Shown piece by piece: positions 47,826 to 56,557 of a stretch of 64,000 bases of DNA. The position numbers were made by a program, and so were the translations under genes. How positions within the stretch are numbered: position 1 is the first letter of the stretch; each line of letters opens with the position of its first letter. Origin of the DNA: Persicitalea sp963803495 (GTDB lineage: Bacteria > Bacteroidota > Bacteroidia > Cytophagales > Spirosomataceae). The notes below the pieces were generated by a model. The model was not told where the DNA came from and did not search any database. It was given only the letters and a program-made list of their open reading frames with translations. The DNA lies in NCBI GenBank assembly GCA_963803495.1, contig CAWDMP010000002.1, positions 2,108,001 through 2,172,000 of the forward strand, written 5' to 3'.

Positions 47826-47835
47826 TAATTGATAG
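47815..47835. repeat. Heptamer array TTGATAA at the sprT-like/porU junction
   Basis: TTGATAA, TTGATAA and TTGATAG, exact 7-bp period. It supplies the last codons and stop of the SprT-like gene and the first codons of the porU frame. Confidence 0.7.
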
Positions 47836-50800
47836 TACCCTTTACTTAGTCCGGCACATTTTGGCGTGGTGGGGCCTGAATCCTAAAAACCACCTTGCCT
47901 GTCTGATCGTGGCGAGCGTGATTCTGGCTCGGCCTGGCTTTGCTCAAACCAACTCCGTGCTGGCTAGTGGTACCTGGTACAAGCTGGCCGTGGCGCGCTC
48001 GGGGGTACATCGCCTCGATGTAGGGTACTTGCGCAACATGGGTTTGGATTTGGCTTCGCTGGACCCGAAAAATCTGCAACTCTATGGCAATGGCGGGTCG
48101 ATGCTGCCGCAAAGCAACGCTGCCCCACGCCCGAACGACCTGATCCAAAACGCGATAATGGTGACGGGTGAGGCTGATGGGCGTTTCAATGATACGGATG
48201 CGATTTATTTCTACGCCGAAGGCCCGCACGTGGTACTTTTCGATTCTGCCCAGAATACCTTCTTTCATCAAATCAATCATTACGCCGACAGCAGCTACTA
48301 CTTCCTGCGGGTCGGCAGTCAGCCGGGTAGGCGCGTGGCCGACCTACCCTCGGTCGATTCGGGTGCGAAGCCGCTGGAACGATTCACTGATTATTGGTAC
48401 CACGAGAAAGAATCCGTCAATCTGCTGCAATCGGGCCGCGAATGGTGGGGCGAGTACCTTGGGCTATCGGGGCAGCTACGGCTGTCGGCCGACTTGCCGG
48501 GCGTGGTACCCGGCTCAGCGGCGACGATGCGGGGCGCGGGCATCGCTTCGGCGCAGGTCACGACGCGTCTGCGCTGGCAAGTGAACGGGCAGGAGGTGGG
48601 CGAACAGACGCAGGGCGCGGTGAGCACCTACCGCTACGATTTGAAAGCACAGCGTAGTGAGAAAGGCTACGACTTTACGGTGGGTACCAATCCACCTGCT
48701 TCCTTTGGCATCGAGCTGACTTTTGACAAAAATGGTCAAAATAGCGCTACTGCCTATCTCGATTACGCCGCGTTGCAGGTCGAGCGGCAGCTTCGGGCCT
48801 ACCCGGATCAGCAGCTATACCGCTTCTTGCCGAATCTCCGGGACTCCGTCTCGTATCTACTGAAAAGTATGCCCGCCGACTGGCAGTGGTGGGATGTTTC
48901 CGACCCGCGCCAACCGGGCCGCGCCGCGCTGAACCGGCAGGCTGATGGTACCGCGACCTTTGGTAATACGGGCGCTCGCCGCCTTCACACCTATGCCGGA
49001 TTTAGCCCTGAGCAGGCCTATGTACCGGTATCGTGGCAGCAGATAGACAACCAAAACCTCCACGCTTTGGCAACGCCCGATCTACTAATCGTGACGTCCC
49101 CGTCCTGGCTCGCGGAAGCGACACGCCTAGCCCGGTTCCGAACGCAGCACGACGGCCTGTCGGTCGCGGTGGTGACGACCGACCAGGTTTTCAACGAGTT
49201 CGCTTCGGGCCATGCCACCCCCACGGCGATTCGGGATCTGGTTCGGCGGCTTTTTTTACAAGATCCCCAAAAGCTCAAGTATCTGCTGCTCTTCGGCGAT
49301 GCCACCTACGACTATAAAAACCGGGGCGGGGCACAGTCGGCCGCGCAACAACGGCAGTGGGTACCGGTATACGAAAGCCGCGAGTCGCTGCACCCGGTCT
49401 TCACTTATTCGTCCGACGATTATTTTGGATTTTTGCAGGAAAACGAAGGGGAATGGCCCGAAACCCTATCGGGCGATGCACCGCTCGACATCGGGATCGG
49501 TCGGCTGCCCGTCAAATCGGTCGACGAAGCACGGGTGGTCGTCGACAAGCTCATCCATTACGGCAGTTCGCCTCACACATTGGGCGCGTGGCGCAACCGC
49601 GTCAGCTTTGTGGCCGACGATGGCGACGGCAACATTCATCAGCAACACGCCGACCTGCTCGCCCGCCAAATCGAAGGTCAGTTGTTGACAAAACGGCTGT
49701 TTGTCGATGCTTTTGCGCGCGTGGCCGCACCCGAAGGGGCCAAGGTACCTAGCTTGAATACCACGATCCGGCAACGCATCGACGACGGTACGCTCATCCT
49801 CAACTACACCGGTCACGGGGGTGCCTCGGGTTGGGCCGAGGAGCAAATTCTGACGCTGGCCGACATGCAGGCGGCACGCGGCTACGACAACATGCCGCTG
49901 CTGCTCACGGCCACCTGTGAGTTTGGCCGCTACGATGATCCGGCGCTGGTGTCGGGCGCGGAGCTGATGGTACTGAGTCCGCGCGGCGCGGCGATCGGGG
50001 CGCTCACCACCACGCGACCCGTTTTTTCAAGTACCAATTTTTCGCTCAACACCGCCTTCTACCAGGCCCTCGCCGCCGGAGGTAGCATGCGGTTGGGCGA
50101 CTTGATGAAACACACCAAAAACAACAGCCTGAGCGGCAGCCTCAACCGCAACTTTGCGCTCCTCGGTGATCCGTCGATGCCACTGGCTCGTGCGGCCCAC
50201 GATGTAGCGTGGACCGCGCAAACCGACACCCTCAGCGCCCTGAAAAAAGTTGCGCTCGCGGGCGAAATACGGCTCTCAGGTACCCCCGCGCCCGACGGCA
50301 CGTTCGACGGCCGAGCCTCGGTGACCGTATACGACAAGCCCGTGGCGTTTCGGACCAATGGCGCGGGCGGGGCGGCCACCGAGTACCGCGAACTGCGCAA
50401 CAAATTGTACGAAGGGGACGTATCGGTGCGAAAGGGACGCTTCAAGATCGAGTTCGTAGTGCCACGCAACATCGACTACCAGTTGGGGGCGGGCCGGGTG
50501 AGCGTGTACGCCATCCGGCGCGATAGCCTGGCCGACGCCGCCGGACAGCTTGCCGTCACAGTGGGTGGCGCAACGTCGATAGCCGCCGACCGCACACCGC
50601 CGCAAGTGCGCGCCTACCTGGGCGATAGTAGTTTCCAAAACGGGCAGACGGTACCCCCGAATACCATATTATGGATCGAAACCTTTGACGAAAGCGGCAT
50701 CGACATCACCGCCCGGGGTTTGGGCCAAAGCCTGACGGCCACGCTCAACGACAGTATCACTTACGTACTGAACGACTACTACCGCGCCAGCCCGGATGAT

Positions 50801-51247
50801 TTCCGGCGAGGTACCATCCGCTTTCCGTTCACGAATTTGCCGCCGGGCCAATACCAATTGAAAATCAAAATCTGGGATAGCCATACCAACGCCGCCGAGC
50901 AGACGTTGCGGTTTACGGTAGGGTTGGCAGCGGGCGTCACGATCGACGAAGCGATTCTTTATCCAAATCCTTTTAAAGAACGCATCTCATTCAAAATCAA
51001 CCATAACCGTGCGGGTGAGGATATTTTCTTGACGTTCAAAATCGTGAATATGTCGGGTCAATTGGTCCAAACCTTCCAGAAAACGTATTATAATAGTGAG
51101 CCGACGCTAACCGAGACGCTGGTATTGGGTTCTAGCGGCCAGCTGGCCCCTTCAGAAAATGTGCCATACTTATACGAGGTGGAAATACGTTCTACGAAGG
51201 ACCAAACGACCGATCGACACGTCGGAAGACTGCTGCACAGACCCTAA
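47822..51247 (+). CDS. porU: Type IX secretion sortase PorU
   Basis: PorU removes C-terminal sorting domains of type IX cargo and attaches the proteins to surface lipopolysaccharide. The mature start VLASGTWYKLAVARSGVHRL and YLRNMGLDLASLDPKNLQLY are typical. The C25 (gingipain-type) catalytic domain has His665 in YTGHGGASGW and Cys699 in TATCEFGRYDDP. PorU itself ends in a sorting-type domain: IDEAILYPNPFKERISFKIN to the end. The open frame begins at TTG 47822; the exact start is uncertain, and a TTG at 47863-47865 (LAWWGLNPKNHLACLIVASV) would still leave a signal peptide. porV follows after 110 bp, as in most T9SS species. Confidence 0.94.
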   Translation: MIIDSTLYLVRHILAWWGLNPKNHLACLIVASVILARPGFAQTNSVLASGTWYKLAVARSGVHRLDVGYLRNMGLDLASLDPKNLQLYGNGGSMLPQSNAAPRPNDLIQNAIMVTGEADGRFNDTDAIYFYAEGPHVVLFDSAQNTFFHQINHYADSSYYFLRVGSQPGRRVADLPSVDSGAKPLERFTDYWYHEKESVNLLQSGREWWGEYLGLSGQLRLSADLPGVVPGSAATMRGAGIASAQVTTRLRWQVNGQEVGEQTQGAVSTYRYDLKAQRSEKGYDFTVGTNPPASFGIELTFDKNGQNSATAYLDYAALQVERQLRAYPDQQLYRFLPNLRDSVSYLLKSMPADWQWWDVSDPRQPGRAALNRQADGTATFGNTGARRLHTYAGFSPEQAYVPVSWQQIDNQNLHALATPDLLIVTSPSWLAEATRLARFRTQHDGLSVAVVTTDQVFNEFASGHATPTAIRDLVRRLFLQDPQKLKYLLLFGDATYDYKNRGGAQSAAQQRQWVPVYESRESLHPVFTYSSDDYFGFLQENEGEWPETLSGDAPLDIGIGRLPVKSVDEARVVVDKLIHYGSSPHTLGAWRNRVSFVADDGDGNIHQQHADLLARQIEGQLLTKRLFVDAFARVAAPEGAKVPSLNTTIRQRIDDGTLILNYTGHGGASGWAEEQILTLADMQAARGYDNMPLLLTATCEFGRYDDPALVSGAELMVLSPRGAAIGALTTTRPVFSSTNFSLNTAFYQALAAGGSMRLGDLMKHTKNNSLSGSLNRNFALLGDPSMPLARAAHDVAWTAQTDTLSALKKVALAGEIRLSGTPAPDGTFDGRASVTVYDKPVAFRTNGAGGAATEYRELRNKLYEGDVSVRKGRFKIEFVVPRNIDYQLGAGRVSVYAIRRDSLADAAGQLAVTVGGATSIAADRTPPQVRAYLGDSSFQNGQTVPPNTILWIETFDESGIDITARGLGQSLTATLNDSITYVLNDYYRASPDDFRRGTIRFPFTNLPPGQYQLKIKIWDSHTNAAEQTLRFTVGLAAGVTIDEAILYPNPFKERISFKINHNRAGEDIFLTFKIVNMSGQLVQTFQKTYYNSEPTLTETLVLGSSGQLAPSENVPYLYEVEIRSTKDQTTDRHVGRLLHRP

Positions 51248-51271
51248 CCACTACCGTTTCGTACCGGAATT

Positions 51272-51303
51272 TTGATAAATCCGATACTTTCGTTGTAAAT
51301 TTG
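51272..51303 (+). promoter_or_regulatory. Promoter TTG-N21-TAAATTTG of porV
   Basis: TTG (51272-51274) and TAAATTTG (51296-51303) are 21 bp apart, a full consensus match. porV therefore seems to have its own promoter in addition to read-through from porU. Confidence 0.7.
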
Positions 51304-51357
51304 AATCCCTCTATTCAGGAAATCGCAATAGCTTTGTCCAGTAAAACCAGAAAAAGT

Positions 51358-52587
51358 ATGAATCGTTTTTTCGTCAGTGCAGTATCCATCTTGCTGCTTT
51401 CGGGCGGCATTATTTCGGCCTACGGCCAAAGCCAAAAACCAAGCGTAACCGTTCTGGGCACAGACACCACCAACCGCAGCATCACCACCTCGGTGGCATT
51501 CCTCAACTTCGCTCCCGATGCCCGCTCGGCGGCGCTGGGCGACGCCGGCGTGGCCCTCAGCCCCGATGCCAACGCCACCTACTGGAACGCGGCCAAGCTG
51601 CCCTACGTCAAGGACGACTACGGTGTGTCGCTCTCCTATACGCCCTGGCTCCGCAACCTGACCGATGATATGTACTTCACTTACCTGACGGGCTACAAGA
51701 AAATAGCTAAAGGGCAAGTAATCGCTGCTTCGATCAACTACTTCGACCTCGGTATTATCGAGTTTCGCAACGATCAGGGCGCACTGACCGGTACTTTTCC
51801 CTCGCGTGAATTTATGGGCGGCGTCACCTACGCCCGGCAATTGGGCGAGAATTTCTCGATCGGCGTCACGGCCAAGTACATCAGCTCCAATCTGGCGGGC
51901 AACGGCCTGGTCAACAACGTATCGGTAAAACCCGCCTCGACCGCCGCGGCCGATGTGAGCGCTTATTACAAAAAAGAATACACAAACGAGGAAGTCGGCA
52001 GCAACCTCACCTGGTCGTGGGGATTGAATATTTCCAACATCGGTGGCAAGATTTCCTACGGCAGCGACGACCGGTTTTTCATTCCTACCAACTTCAAGCT
52101 GGGTACTGGAATCTCCTATACCGCCGATGGCCGCAACCGTTTCAATTTTGTGCTCGATGCTAACAAACTATTAGTACCAACGCCTCCCGTCTATGGACTC
52201 AACTCCAGCGGTCAGCAGGTCGTATTGCGGGGTACGGACCCACGCGGTCTGAGCGCTCTAAGCGGTATCTTCGGTTCGTTTAGCGATGCGCCGGACGGTT
52301 TTAGCGAAGAAATGAAGGAAATCATGATTTCGACGGGCGTCGAGTACTGGTACAACGATATTTTTGCGGCCCGCTTCGGGTACTTTACGGAGAGCAAAAT
52401 GAAGGGCGATCGCAAGTACTTCACGATCGGGTTCGGGGCGCGTTTCCAGGAGCGGTACGCCGTCGACTTTGCCTACCTGATGCCCGTGCGGCAAGGTAGT
52501 CCGCTGGCCCAAACGCTTCGCATTACCGTAGCCGCCAATCTGAAAAGCAAATCCAGAAGTGTAGAACTCGACGAATTCGAGAACTAG
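51358..52587 (+). CDS. porV: Type IX secretion outer-membrane protein PorV (LptO)
   Basis: PorV is the outer-membrane shuttle that carries cargo from the translocon to PorU. The start at ATG 51358 gives MNRFFVSAVSILLLSGGIIS as signal peptide. The mature N terminus has the conserved NRSITTSVAFLNFAPDARSA and ALGDAGVALSPDANATYWNA. The remainder is a FadL-like 14-strand barrel (LSYTPWLRNLTDDMYFTYLT and later FTIGFGARFQERYAVDFAYL). At 409 residues length it matches the family. A terminator follows at 52613. Together with porU it shows that the organism exports proteins by type IX secretion; gldKLMN-type core genes are not in the window. Confidence 0.94.
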   Translation: MNRFFVSAVSILLLSGGIISAYGQSQKPSVTVLGTDTTNRSITTSVAFLNFAPDARSAALGDAGVALSPDANATYWNAAKLPYVKDDYGVSLSYTPWLRNLTDDMYFTYLTGYKKIAKGQVIAASINYFDLGIIEFRNDQGALTGTFPSREFMGGVTYARQLGENFSIGVTAKYISSNLAGNGLVNNVSVKPASTAAADVSAYYKKEYTNEEVGSNLTWSWGLNISNIGGKISYGSDDRFFIPTNFKLGTGISYTADGRNRFNFVLDANKLLVPTPPVYGLNSSGQQVVLRGTDPRGLSALSGIFGSFSDAPDGFSEEMKEIMISTGVEYWYNDIFAARFGYFTESKMKGDRKYFTIGFGARFQERYAVDFAYLMPVRQGSPLAQTLRITVAANLKSKSRSVELDEFEN

Positions 52588-52612
52588 ATACTAATCAGTT
52601 CATTACAATGTC

Positions 52613-52650
52613 GAATGACGTCCCCGCTCCGGGGGTGTCATTCTTTTTTT
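52613..52650 (+). terminator. Rho-independent terminator after porV
   Basis: GAATGACGTCCCCG pairs with CGGGGGTGTCATTC around CTC, then eight T. It ends 12 bp before the M16 gene start, so the M16 gene must be expressed through it or from a start not seen. Confidence 0.88.
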
Positions 52651-52661
52651 ATCCCCGACCC

Positions 52662-53942
52662 ATGATTCTTGACCGCACCGTCGCGCCTCCCTACAAGATT
52701 ATCGACCGCATCGAACTACCCCCCGTCGCGACCACGACGCTCGATAACGGTATTCCCCTGCACATCGTCAACATTGGTGATCAACCCGTGGTACGGCTGG
52801 AGTGTATTTTCGACGCGGGCGTATGGTCCGAAACCACGCCCGACGCGGCTTATTTTGGTCTGAAAATGCTGTCGGAAGGTACTGCCGTCCGCTCGTCGGC
52901 CGAGATCAGCGAAGCGTTCGATCGCGTGGGGGCTTTCACCGAGTTCAGCAACGCGTTCGATAAGTCGAGCATCGTGGTGTACTGCCTCTCGCGATTTTTG
53001 CCCGAAGTACTTCCCCTGTTGCAGGAAATGATATCGGAAGCTTCTTTCCCCCAAAAAGAATGGGACGATCTGCGCAACATTACGCTGCAAAACCACCGCG
53101 TCAACTGGGAAAAGAACGCTTTCCGCGCCACGGCGCAGTTTCGGCAGGAGCTTTATGGCGACGCGCACCCCTACGGCCGTAGCCGCACCGAAGCCAGTAT
53201 CAGCGCCCTGGCCCACAGCGACGCGGTGGCGCAGTACCAGCATACCATTCAAAAATCCGGCTACCGCATCATGCTGGCGGGCAAGGTGGGCCGCGAAGAA
53301 GTCGAGGTGGTCAATGGTGTATTGGGCAAGACGGGCCCGCTCACCGAAGCCAACACGCCGGACCGGTACCCGACCGTCGACCCGCGTGGCAGTGCGCTGG
53401 TCGAGCGGCCCGACAGCATCCAGTCGTCTATTCGGCTGGGCAAGCGTCTCTTCACCCGCCACCATCCCGACTACTACAAAATGCTGGTCGTGAGCGAAAT
53501 TCTGGGCGGGTACTTCGGCTCGCGCCTGATGAAGAATATCAGGGAAGAGAAAGGACTAACGTACGGGATTTCGTCCAGCGCCTACGCCTTTAAGTACGAC
53601 GGCTACTTCGTGGTGGGTACCGACGTCAAGAAAGAGTTTACCCAACAAACGCTTGACGAGATCAGGAAGGAGATCGGTATTCTGCAAAGCGTGCCGGTAC
53701 CAGCCGAGGAGCTGCAAACGGTCAAGAACTTCATGGCCGGCGAGTTCGCTGGTTCGCTCAACACCGCTTTCGATGTGGCCGACCGCCACAAAATCCTCAT
53801 CATCGACGGCTTACCCGCTGATTTTTACAACCGCTACGTCGAGCAAATCCACGCCACCACTGCCGACGACATCATGGCGCTGGCCCAAAAACACCTGGCG
53901 TTGGACAGAATGACTGAAGTGGTGGTTGGGGGGTATCGGTAG
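52662..53942 (+). CDS. M16 (pitrilysin) family homologue lacking the zinc motif
   Basis: The start at ATG 52662 (MILDRTVAPPYKIIDRIELP) gives 426 residues; an upstream ATG at 52608 would read through the terminator and is unlikely. The two-lobe M16 fold is clear: TTLDNGIPLHIVNIGDQPVV at the start, LYGDAHPYGRSRTEASISAL in the middle and LGGYFGSRLMKNIREEKGLT, a conserved element of the second domain. At the place where active subunits have HxxEH, this one reads AAYFGLKMLSEG. So the protein is probably a non-catalytic partner or scaffold; in many Bacteroidota it pairs with an active M16 gene, but none is next to it here. Confidence 0.88.
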   Translation: MILDRTVAPPYKIIDRIELPPVATTTLDNGIPLHIVNIGDQPVVRLECIFDAGVWSETTPDAAYFGLKMLSEGTAVRSSAEISEAFDRVGAFTEFSNAFDKSSIVVYCLSRFLPEVLPLLQEMISEASFPQKEWDDLRNITLQNHRVNWEKNAFRATAQFRQELYGDAHPYGRSRTEASISALAHSDAVAQYQHTIQKSGYRIMLAGKVGREEVEVVNGVLGKTGPLTEANTPDRYPTVDPRGSALVERPDSIQSSIRLGKRLFTRHHPDYYKMLVVSEILGGYFGSRLMKNIREEKGLTYGISSSAYAFKYDGYFVVGTDVKKEFTQQTLDEIRKEIGILQSVPVPAEELQTVKNFMAGEFAGSLNTAFDVADRHKILIIDGLPADFYNRYVEQIHATTADDIMALAQKHLALDRMTEVVVGGYR

Positions 53943-53943
53943 A

Positions 53944-54006
53944 GACGCGATAAATCGCGTCTTGCGCGCGCCAGTAGAGACAGGGCATGCCCTGTCTCTA
54001 CTGGCG
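53944..54006. repeat. Two adjacent perfect palindromes after the M16 gene
   Basis: GACGCGAT-AA-ATCGCGTC (53944-53961) is followed by a loop-free 38-nt palindrome (53969-54006) whose half is CGCCAGTAGAGACAGGGCA. Both are of the AGAGACGCGAT/GTAGAGAC style dispersed in several bacterial phyla. They separate the M16 gene from the convergent broken DUF5618 gene. Confidence 0.85.
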
Positions 54007-54007
54007 A

Positions 54008-54384
54008 TCAAATCATTTTCTTCGTCTTTTCTAGATAGTCGAAGCCTTCCTGGATAGCATTGACCCGAAGGGTACCGTGGCAATAGCCCAATAAGTGTTA
54101 TTGCTCATAGGCACCATCCAAGTACTTCAAAACGTTTTGTTGTATTTTCCGACGCGCTTTTTATAATCTTCGATGCTTTTCGGTTTTACGAATTTACTGC
54201 CTTCTTTCTGTTTCAAAAACGCATCTACCACCATCAGAACGGCATTGTAGGCAGTGCCGGAGGCCATCTGCACATGCTTCATATCTTGATACTCGGAGCC
54301 GTGCTTCCTGGCATCTTCCCGCAATATTCTTTTGGCGTTATCGACACAGCGGTTGATTTCTTGTACTTCGGCGGTATTCTCCAT
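54008..54384 (-). pseudogene. Broken DUF5618 family gene
   Basis: From ATG 54384 the frame encodes MENTAEVQEINRCVDNAKRI, YQDMKHVQMASGTAYNAVLM and SIEDYKKRVGKYNKTF, then stops. Shifting by one base at the A run near 54133-54137 continues the expected protein: VLKYLDGAYEQ, an in-frame TAA where Leu is expected, then HLLGYCHGTLRVNAIQEGFD and YLEKTKKMI with a stop at 54010-54008. DUF5618 proteins are small helical Bacteroidota proteins of unknown role, often HEPN-like in pattern. Two independent lesions argue for a true pseudogene. The remaining 90 or so N-terminal residues could still be made. Confidence 0.75.
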
Positions 54385-54472
54385 GTTCTTTTCAACGTTT
54401 TCCGAGAAACTTAAAAATACGAAGTATAACTCAAAGCTGAGTTTGCAAAAACAAACCAATCAAGATTTTCCC

Positions 54473-55051
54473 ATGAGTACTTATCTTTCCAGCATCATCA
54501 AGCAATTCGAGTACTACAAAATACTCGGAGACAAGACGTTCACTCAACTCTCGGACGAGCAGCTTTTCTGGAAAGCCAACGGAGAAAGCAACAGCATTGC
54601 CAACATCGTCAAGCACCTTTGGGGCAATATGCGCTCGCGCTGGACGGATTTCCTGACGGCCGACGGCGAAAAAGGCTGGCGCGATCGCGAAGGTGAATTT
54701 GACAATGATATTTTTAACCGGGAAGATATGCTCGCTAGATGGGAAGCGGGTTGGGCGTGTCTGTTCGCGGCTTTGCGTCCGCTCACGGAAGACGATTTGG
54801 AGAAAACAATCTACATCCGCAACCAGGGCCATACGGTCACGGAGGCCATCAACCGGCAATTAGCGCACTACGCCAGCCACGTCGGGCAAATCGTTTTTAT
54901 CGGCAAGATGCTGCGTGGCGGGTCGTGGGAATCGCTATCGATCGCGCGGGGAGATTCTGGGAAATATAACGCAGAAAAGTTCTCGCAGCCGAAGCGGTCG
55001 GAGCACTTTACGGACGAGTATTTGAAGGGAGAAGATTCACGGATGGATTGA
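54473..55051 (+). CDS. DUF1572/DinB-like protein
   Basis: The start at ATG 54473 (MSTYLSSIIKQFEYYKILGD) gives 192 residues; the open frame reaches much further upstream over the antisense DUF5618 gene, but that part is not protein-like. The family pattern is IANIVKHLWGNMRSRWTDFL (first metal His), WACLFAALRPLTEDDLEK and YASHVGQIVFIGKML (second His). DUF1572 is a DinB-type four-helix bundle with predicted metal binding; the reaction is unknown. Unlike the DinB protein at 36080 it has no signal peptide and should act in the cytoplasm. Confidence 0.88.
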   Translation: MSTYLSSIIKQFEYYKILGDKTFTQLSDEQLFWKANGESNSIANIVKHLWGNMRSRWTDFLTADGEKGWRDREGEFDNDIFNREDMLARWEAGWACLFAALRPLTEDDLEKTIYIRNQGHTVTEAINRQLAHYASHVGQIVFIGKMLRGGSWESLSIARGDSGKYNAEKFSQPKRSEHFTDEYLKGEDSRMD

Positions 55052-55052
55052 T

Positions 55053-55060
55053 TATATTTG
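55053..55060 (+). promoter_or_regulatory. -7 element TATATTTG before the second uma2
   Basis: TATATTTG, identical to the element before the uma2 gene at 10369, lies 24 bp before the start codon. No properly spaced TTG is seen. Confidence 0.4.
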
Positions 55061-55084
55061 ACCTTGTCTCAAAATCAGCGAACC

Positions 55085-55708
55085 ATGATAGCCACCAAAA
55101 CCGGCATACAACGAAGAAAACTCCGCGCCCCTGTACCCGAACACCTCGTGTATGAAATCATCGACGGTCAGCCCATTCATTATAAGGGCTATCGGGAAGT
55201 TTTATCGGGTAAGAAAAAAACGTCGGATATCATGGGATCGAGTAAATTACAGTCGTTAATCGTGACGTATCTTGTCATAACGCTTGGAAGTTTGTTAAAA
55301 AAGTCAAATTTCAGATTGCTGTCCAGCGAGTTGGGAATTCATCTCGATAAGCGAAACAACCTCTCTGGCGACGTGGTCATTTTCGACAAGGCTTCCCTGC
55401 CCGTCGAGGACATCGACGGGCACTACGCCGACGTGCCACCTAAGGTCGTCATCGAAGTGGACATTGCGATGGATCCCTTCGATATGCATCCTGATAATTA
55501 CTTTTTCAAGAAAACCCAAAAACTACTGGATTTTGGGGTCGAGAAGGTGATTTGGATCACCACCCATTCCCAAAAAGTGACCGTTGCTACGCCTGACGCC
55601 AATTGGCAAACCATGGATTGGAATCAGGAAATCGAAGTTCTGCCCGGCATTTCCTTCGACATCGGGGCCTACCTCGCCGAGGAGGGAGTACCCCCTTTTA
55701 CAAGCTGA
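55085..55708 (+). CDS. Second Uma2 family protein
   Basis: Start ATG 55085 (MIATKTGIQRRKLRAPVPEH), 207 residues. The nuclease-like core is NNLSGDVVIFDKASLP (Asp) and ADVPPKVVIEVDIAMD (Glu and following acidic residue), then YFFKKTQKLLDFGVEKVIWI. The first 40 residues show YEIIDGQPIHYKGYREVLSG, the usual Uma2 beginning. It differs strongly from the copy at 10369 and belongs to a subgroup with ...EVDIAMDP instead of ...EILSKST. The 3' end overlaps the aquaporin gene tail-to-tail by 11 bp. The role of the family is not known. Confidence 0.82.
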   Translation: MIATKTGIQRRKLRAPVPEHLVYEIIDGQPIHYKGYREVLSGKKKTSDIMGSSKLQSLIVTYLVITLGSLLKKSNFRLLSSELGIHLDKRNNLSGDVVIFDKASLPVEDIDGHYADVPPKVVIEVDIAMDPFDMHPDNYFFKKTQKLLDFGVEKVIWITTHSQKVTVATPDANWQTMDWNQEIEVLPGISFDIGAYLAEEGVPPFTS

Positions 55709-56414
55709 ACAACCCAAGGAACACTGCCGCCAGCGCCGCCCCCACAAAGGGTCCGACGACGGGAATCCAGCCGTAGGCCCAATCCGACGAGCCTTTGCCC
55801 GCAATGGGCAGCAGCGCGTGGGCCACGCGCGGCCCCAGGTCGCGGGCCGGGTTGACGGCGTAGCCCGTCGGGCCACCGAGCGACAGGCCGATGCTCCACA
55901 CCAGCATCCCGACCAGGTACGGCCCGAGGCCCGCCGGGATGTCCGCGACGCCACCAATGCCGCTCAAGCCCACGATCAGGAACACCGTCGCCAGTACTTC
56001 ACTCACGAAATTGGGTCCGGTGGCCCGGATGGCCGGGCCGGTAGCGAAGCAGGCAAGCTTGTCGGCGGGGTCGGGTGTGGCAGCCCAGTGCGGCATGTAG
56101 TGAATCCAGACCAGCACCGCGCCCAGAAATGCACCGACCATCTGGGCCGAGATGAAGCTCAGGACATTGGCATAATCACCGGAGAGTACGGCATTGCCCA
56201 ACGTCACGGCGGGATTGATGTGCGCCTCGGGACTGCCGAAGAGTTTGGCGGTAAAAATACCCATCAATACCGCCAGGCCCCAGCCCGTGGCGATCACGAT
56301 CCAGCCGCCGCCGTGGCCTTTGGTTTCTTTGAGTACTACGTTGGCCACGACCCCATCGCCAAGCCACATCAGCACCATCGTGCCCATTAATTCACCAAGA
56401 AAGGGAGAAGTCAT
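55698..56414 (-). CDS. Aquaporin/glycerol facilitator (MIP family)
   Basis: A 238-residue channel with the two half-helix motifs: INPAVTLGNA in the first half and VNPARDLGPR in the second. The Asp after the second NPA (NPARD) is the mark of glycerol facilitators, so glycerol or another small polyol rather than water alone is likely. Six membrane helices are visible, starting with FLGELMGTMVLMWLGDGVVA. The longer loop between helices 3 and 4 (HYMPHWAATPDPADKLACFA) also fits GlpF. No glycerol kinase gene is adjacent. The start at ATG 56414 is the only suitable one. Confidence 0.92.
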   Translation of the reverse strand: MTSPFLGELMGTMVLMWLGDGVVANVVLKETKGHGGGWIVIATGWGLAVLMGIFTAKLFGSPEAHINPAVTLGNAVLSGDYANVLSFISAQMVGAFLGAVLVWIHYMPHWAATPDPADKLACFATGPAIRATGPNFVSEVLATVFLIVGLSGIGGVADIPAGLGPYLVGMLVWSIGLSLGGPTGYAVNPARDLGPRVAHALLPIAGKGSSDWAYGWIPVVGPFVGAALAAVFLGLFSL

Positions 56415-56419
56415 TTAGT

Positions 56420-56447
56420 TAATAATTGAGGGTTGAGAGTTGACAAT
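56420..56447. repeat. Heptamer array upstream of the aquaporin gene
   Basis: TTAATAA, TTGAGGG, TTGAGAG and TTGACAA follow with an exact 7-bp period, starting five bases from the aquaporin start codon on the other strand. Confidence 0.65.
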
Positions 56448-56523
56448 TCCGGGACTCAGATTCCTGAGTATTGTTTATAAGTACGGGAAAGGGATGGGTT
56501 TACTTATCGTCTGCCAATTGTCT

Positions 56524-56531
56524 TACCTTTG
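56524..56531 (+). promoter_or_regulatory. -7 element TACCTTTG before purB
   Basis: TACCTTTG matches TAnnTTTG and lies 26 bp before the purB start. GGTTTAC at 56497-56503 stands at the distance of a -33 element but lacks TTG. Confidence 0.5.
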
Positions 56532-56557
56532 GGGTTTGGAATAAAACAACCCCAAAG

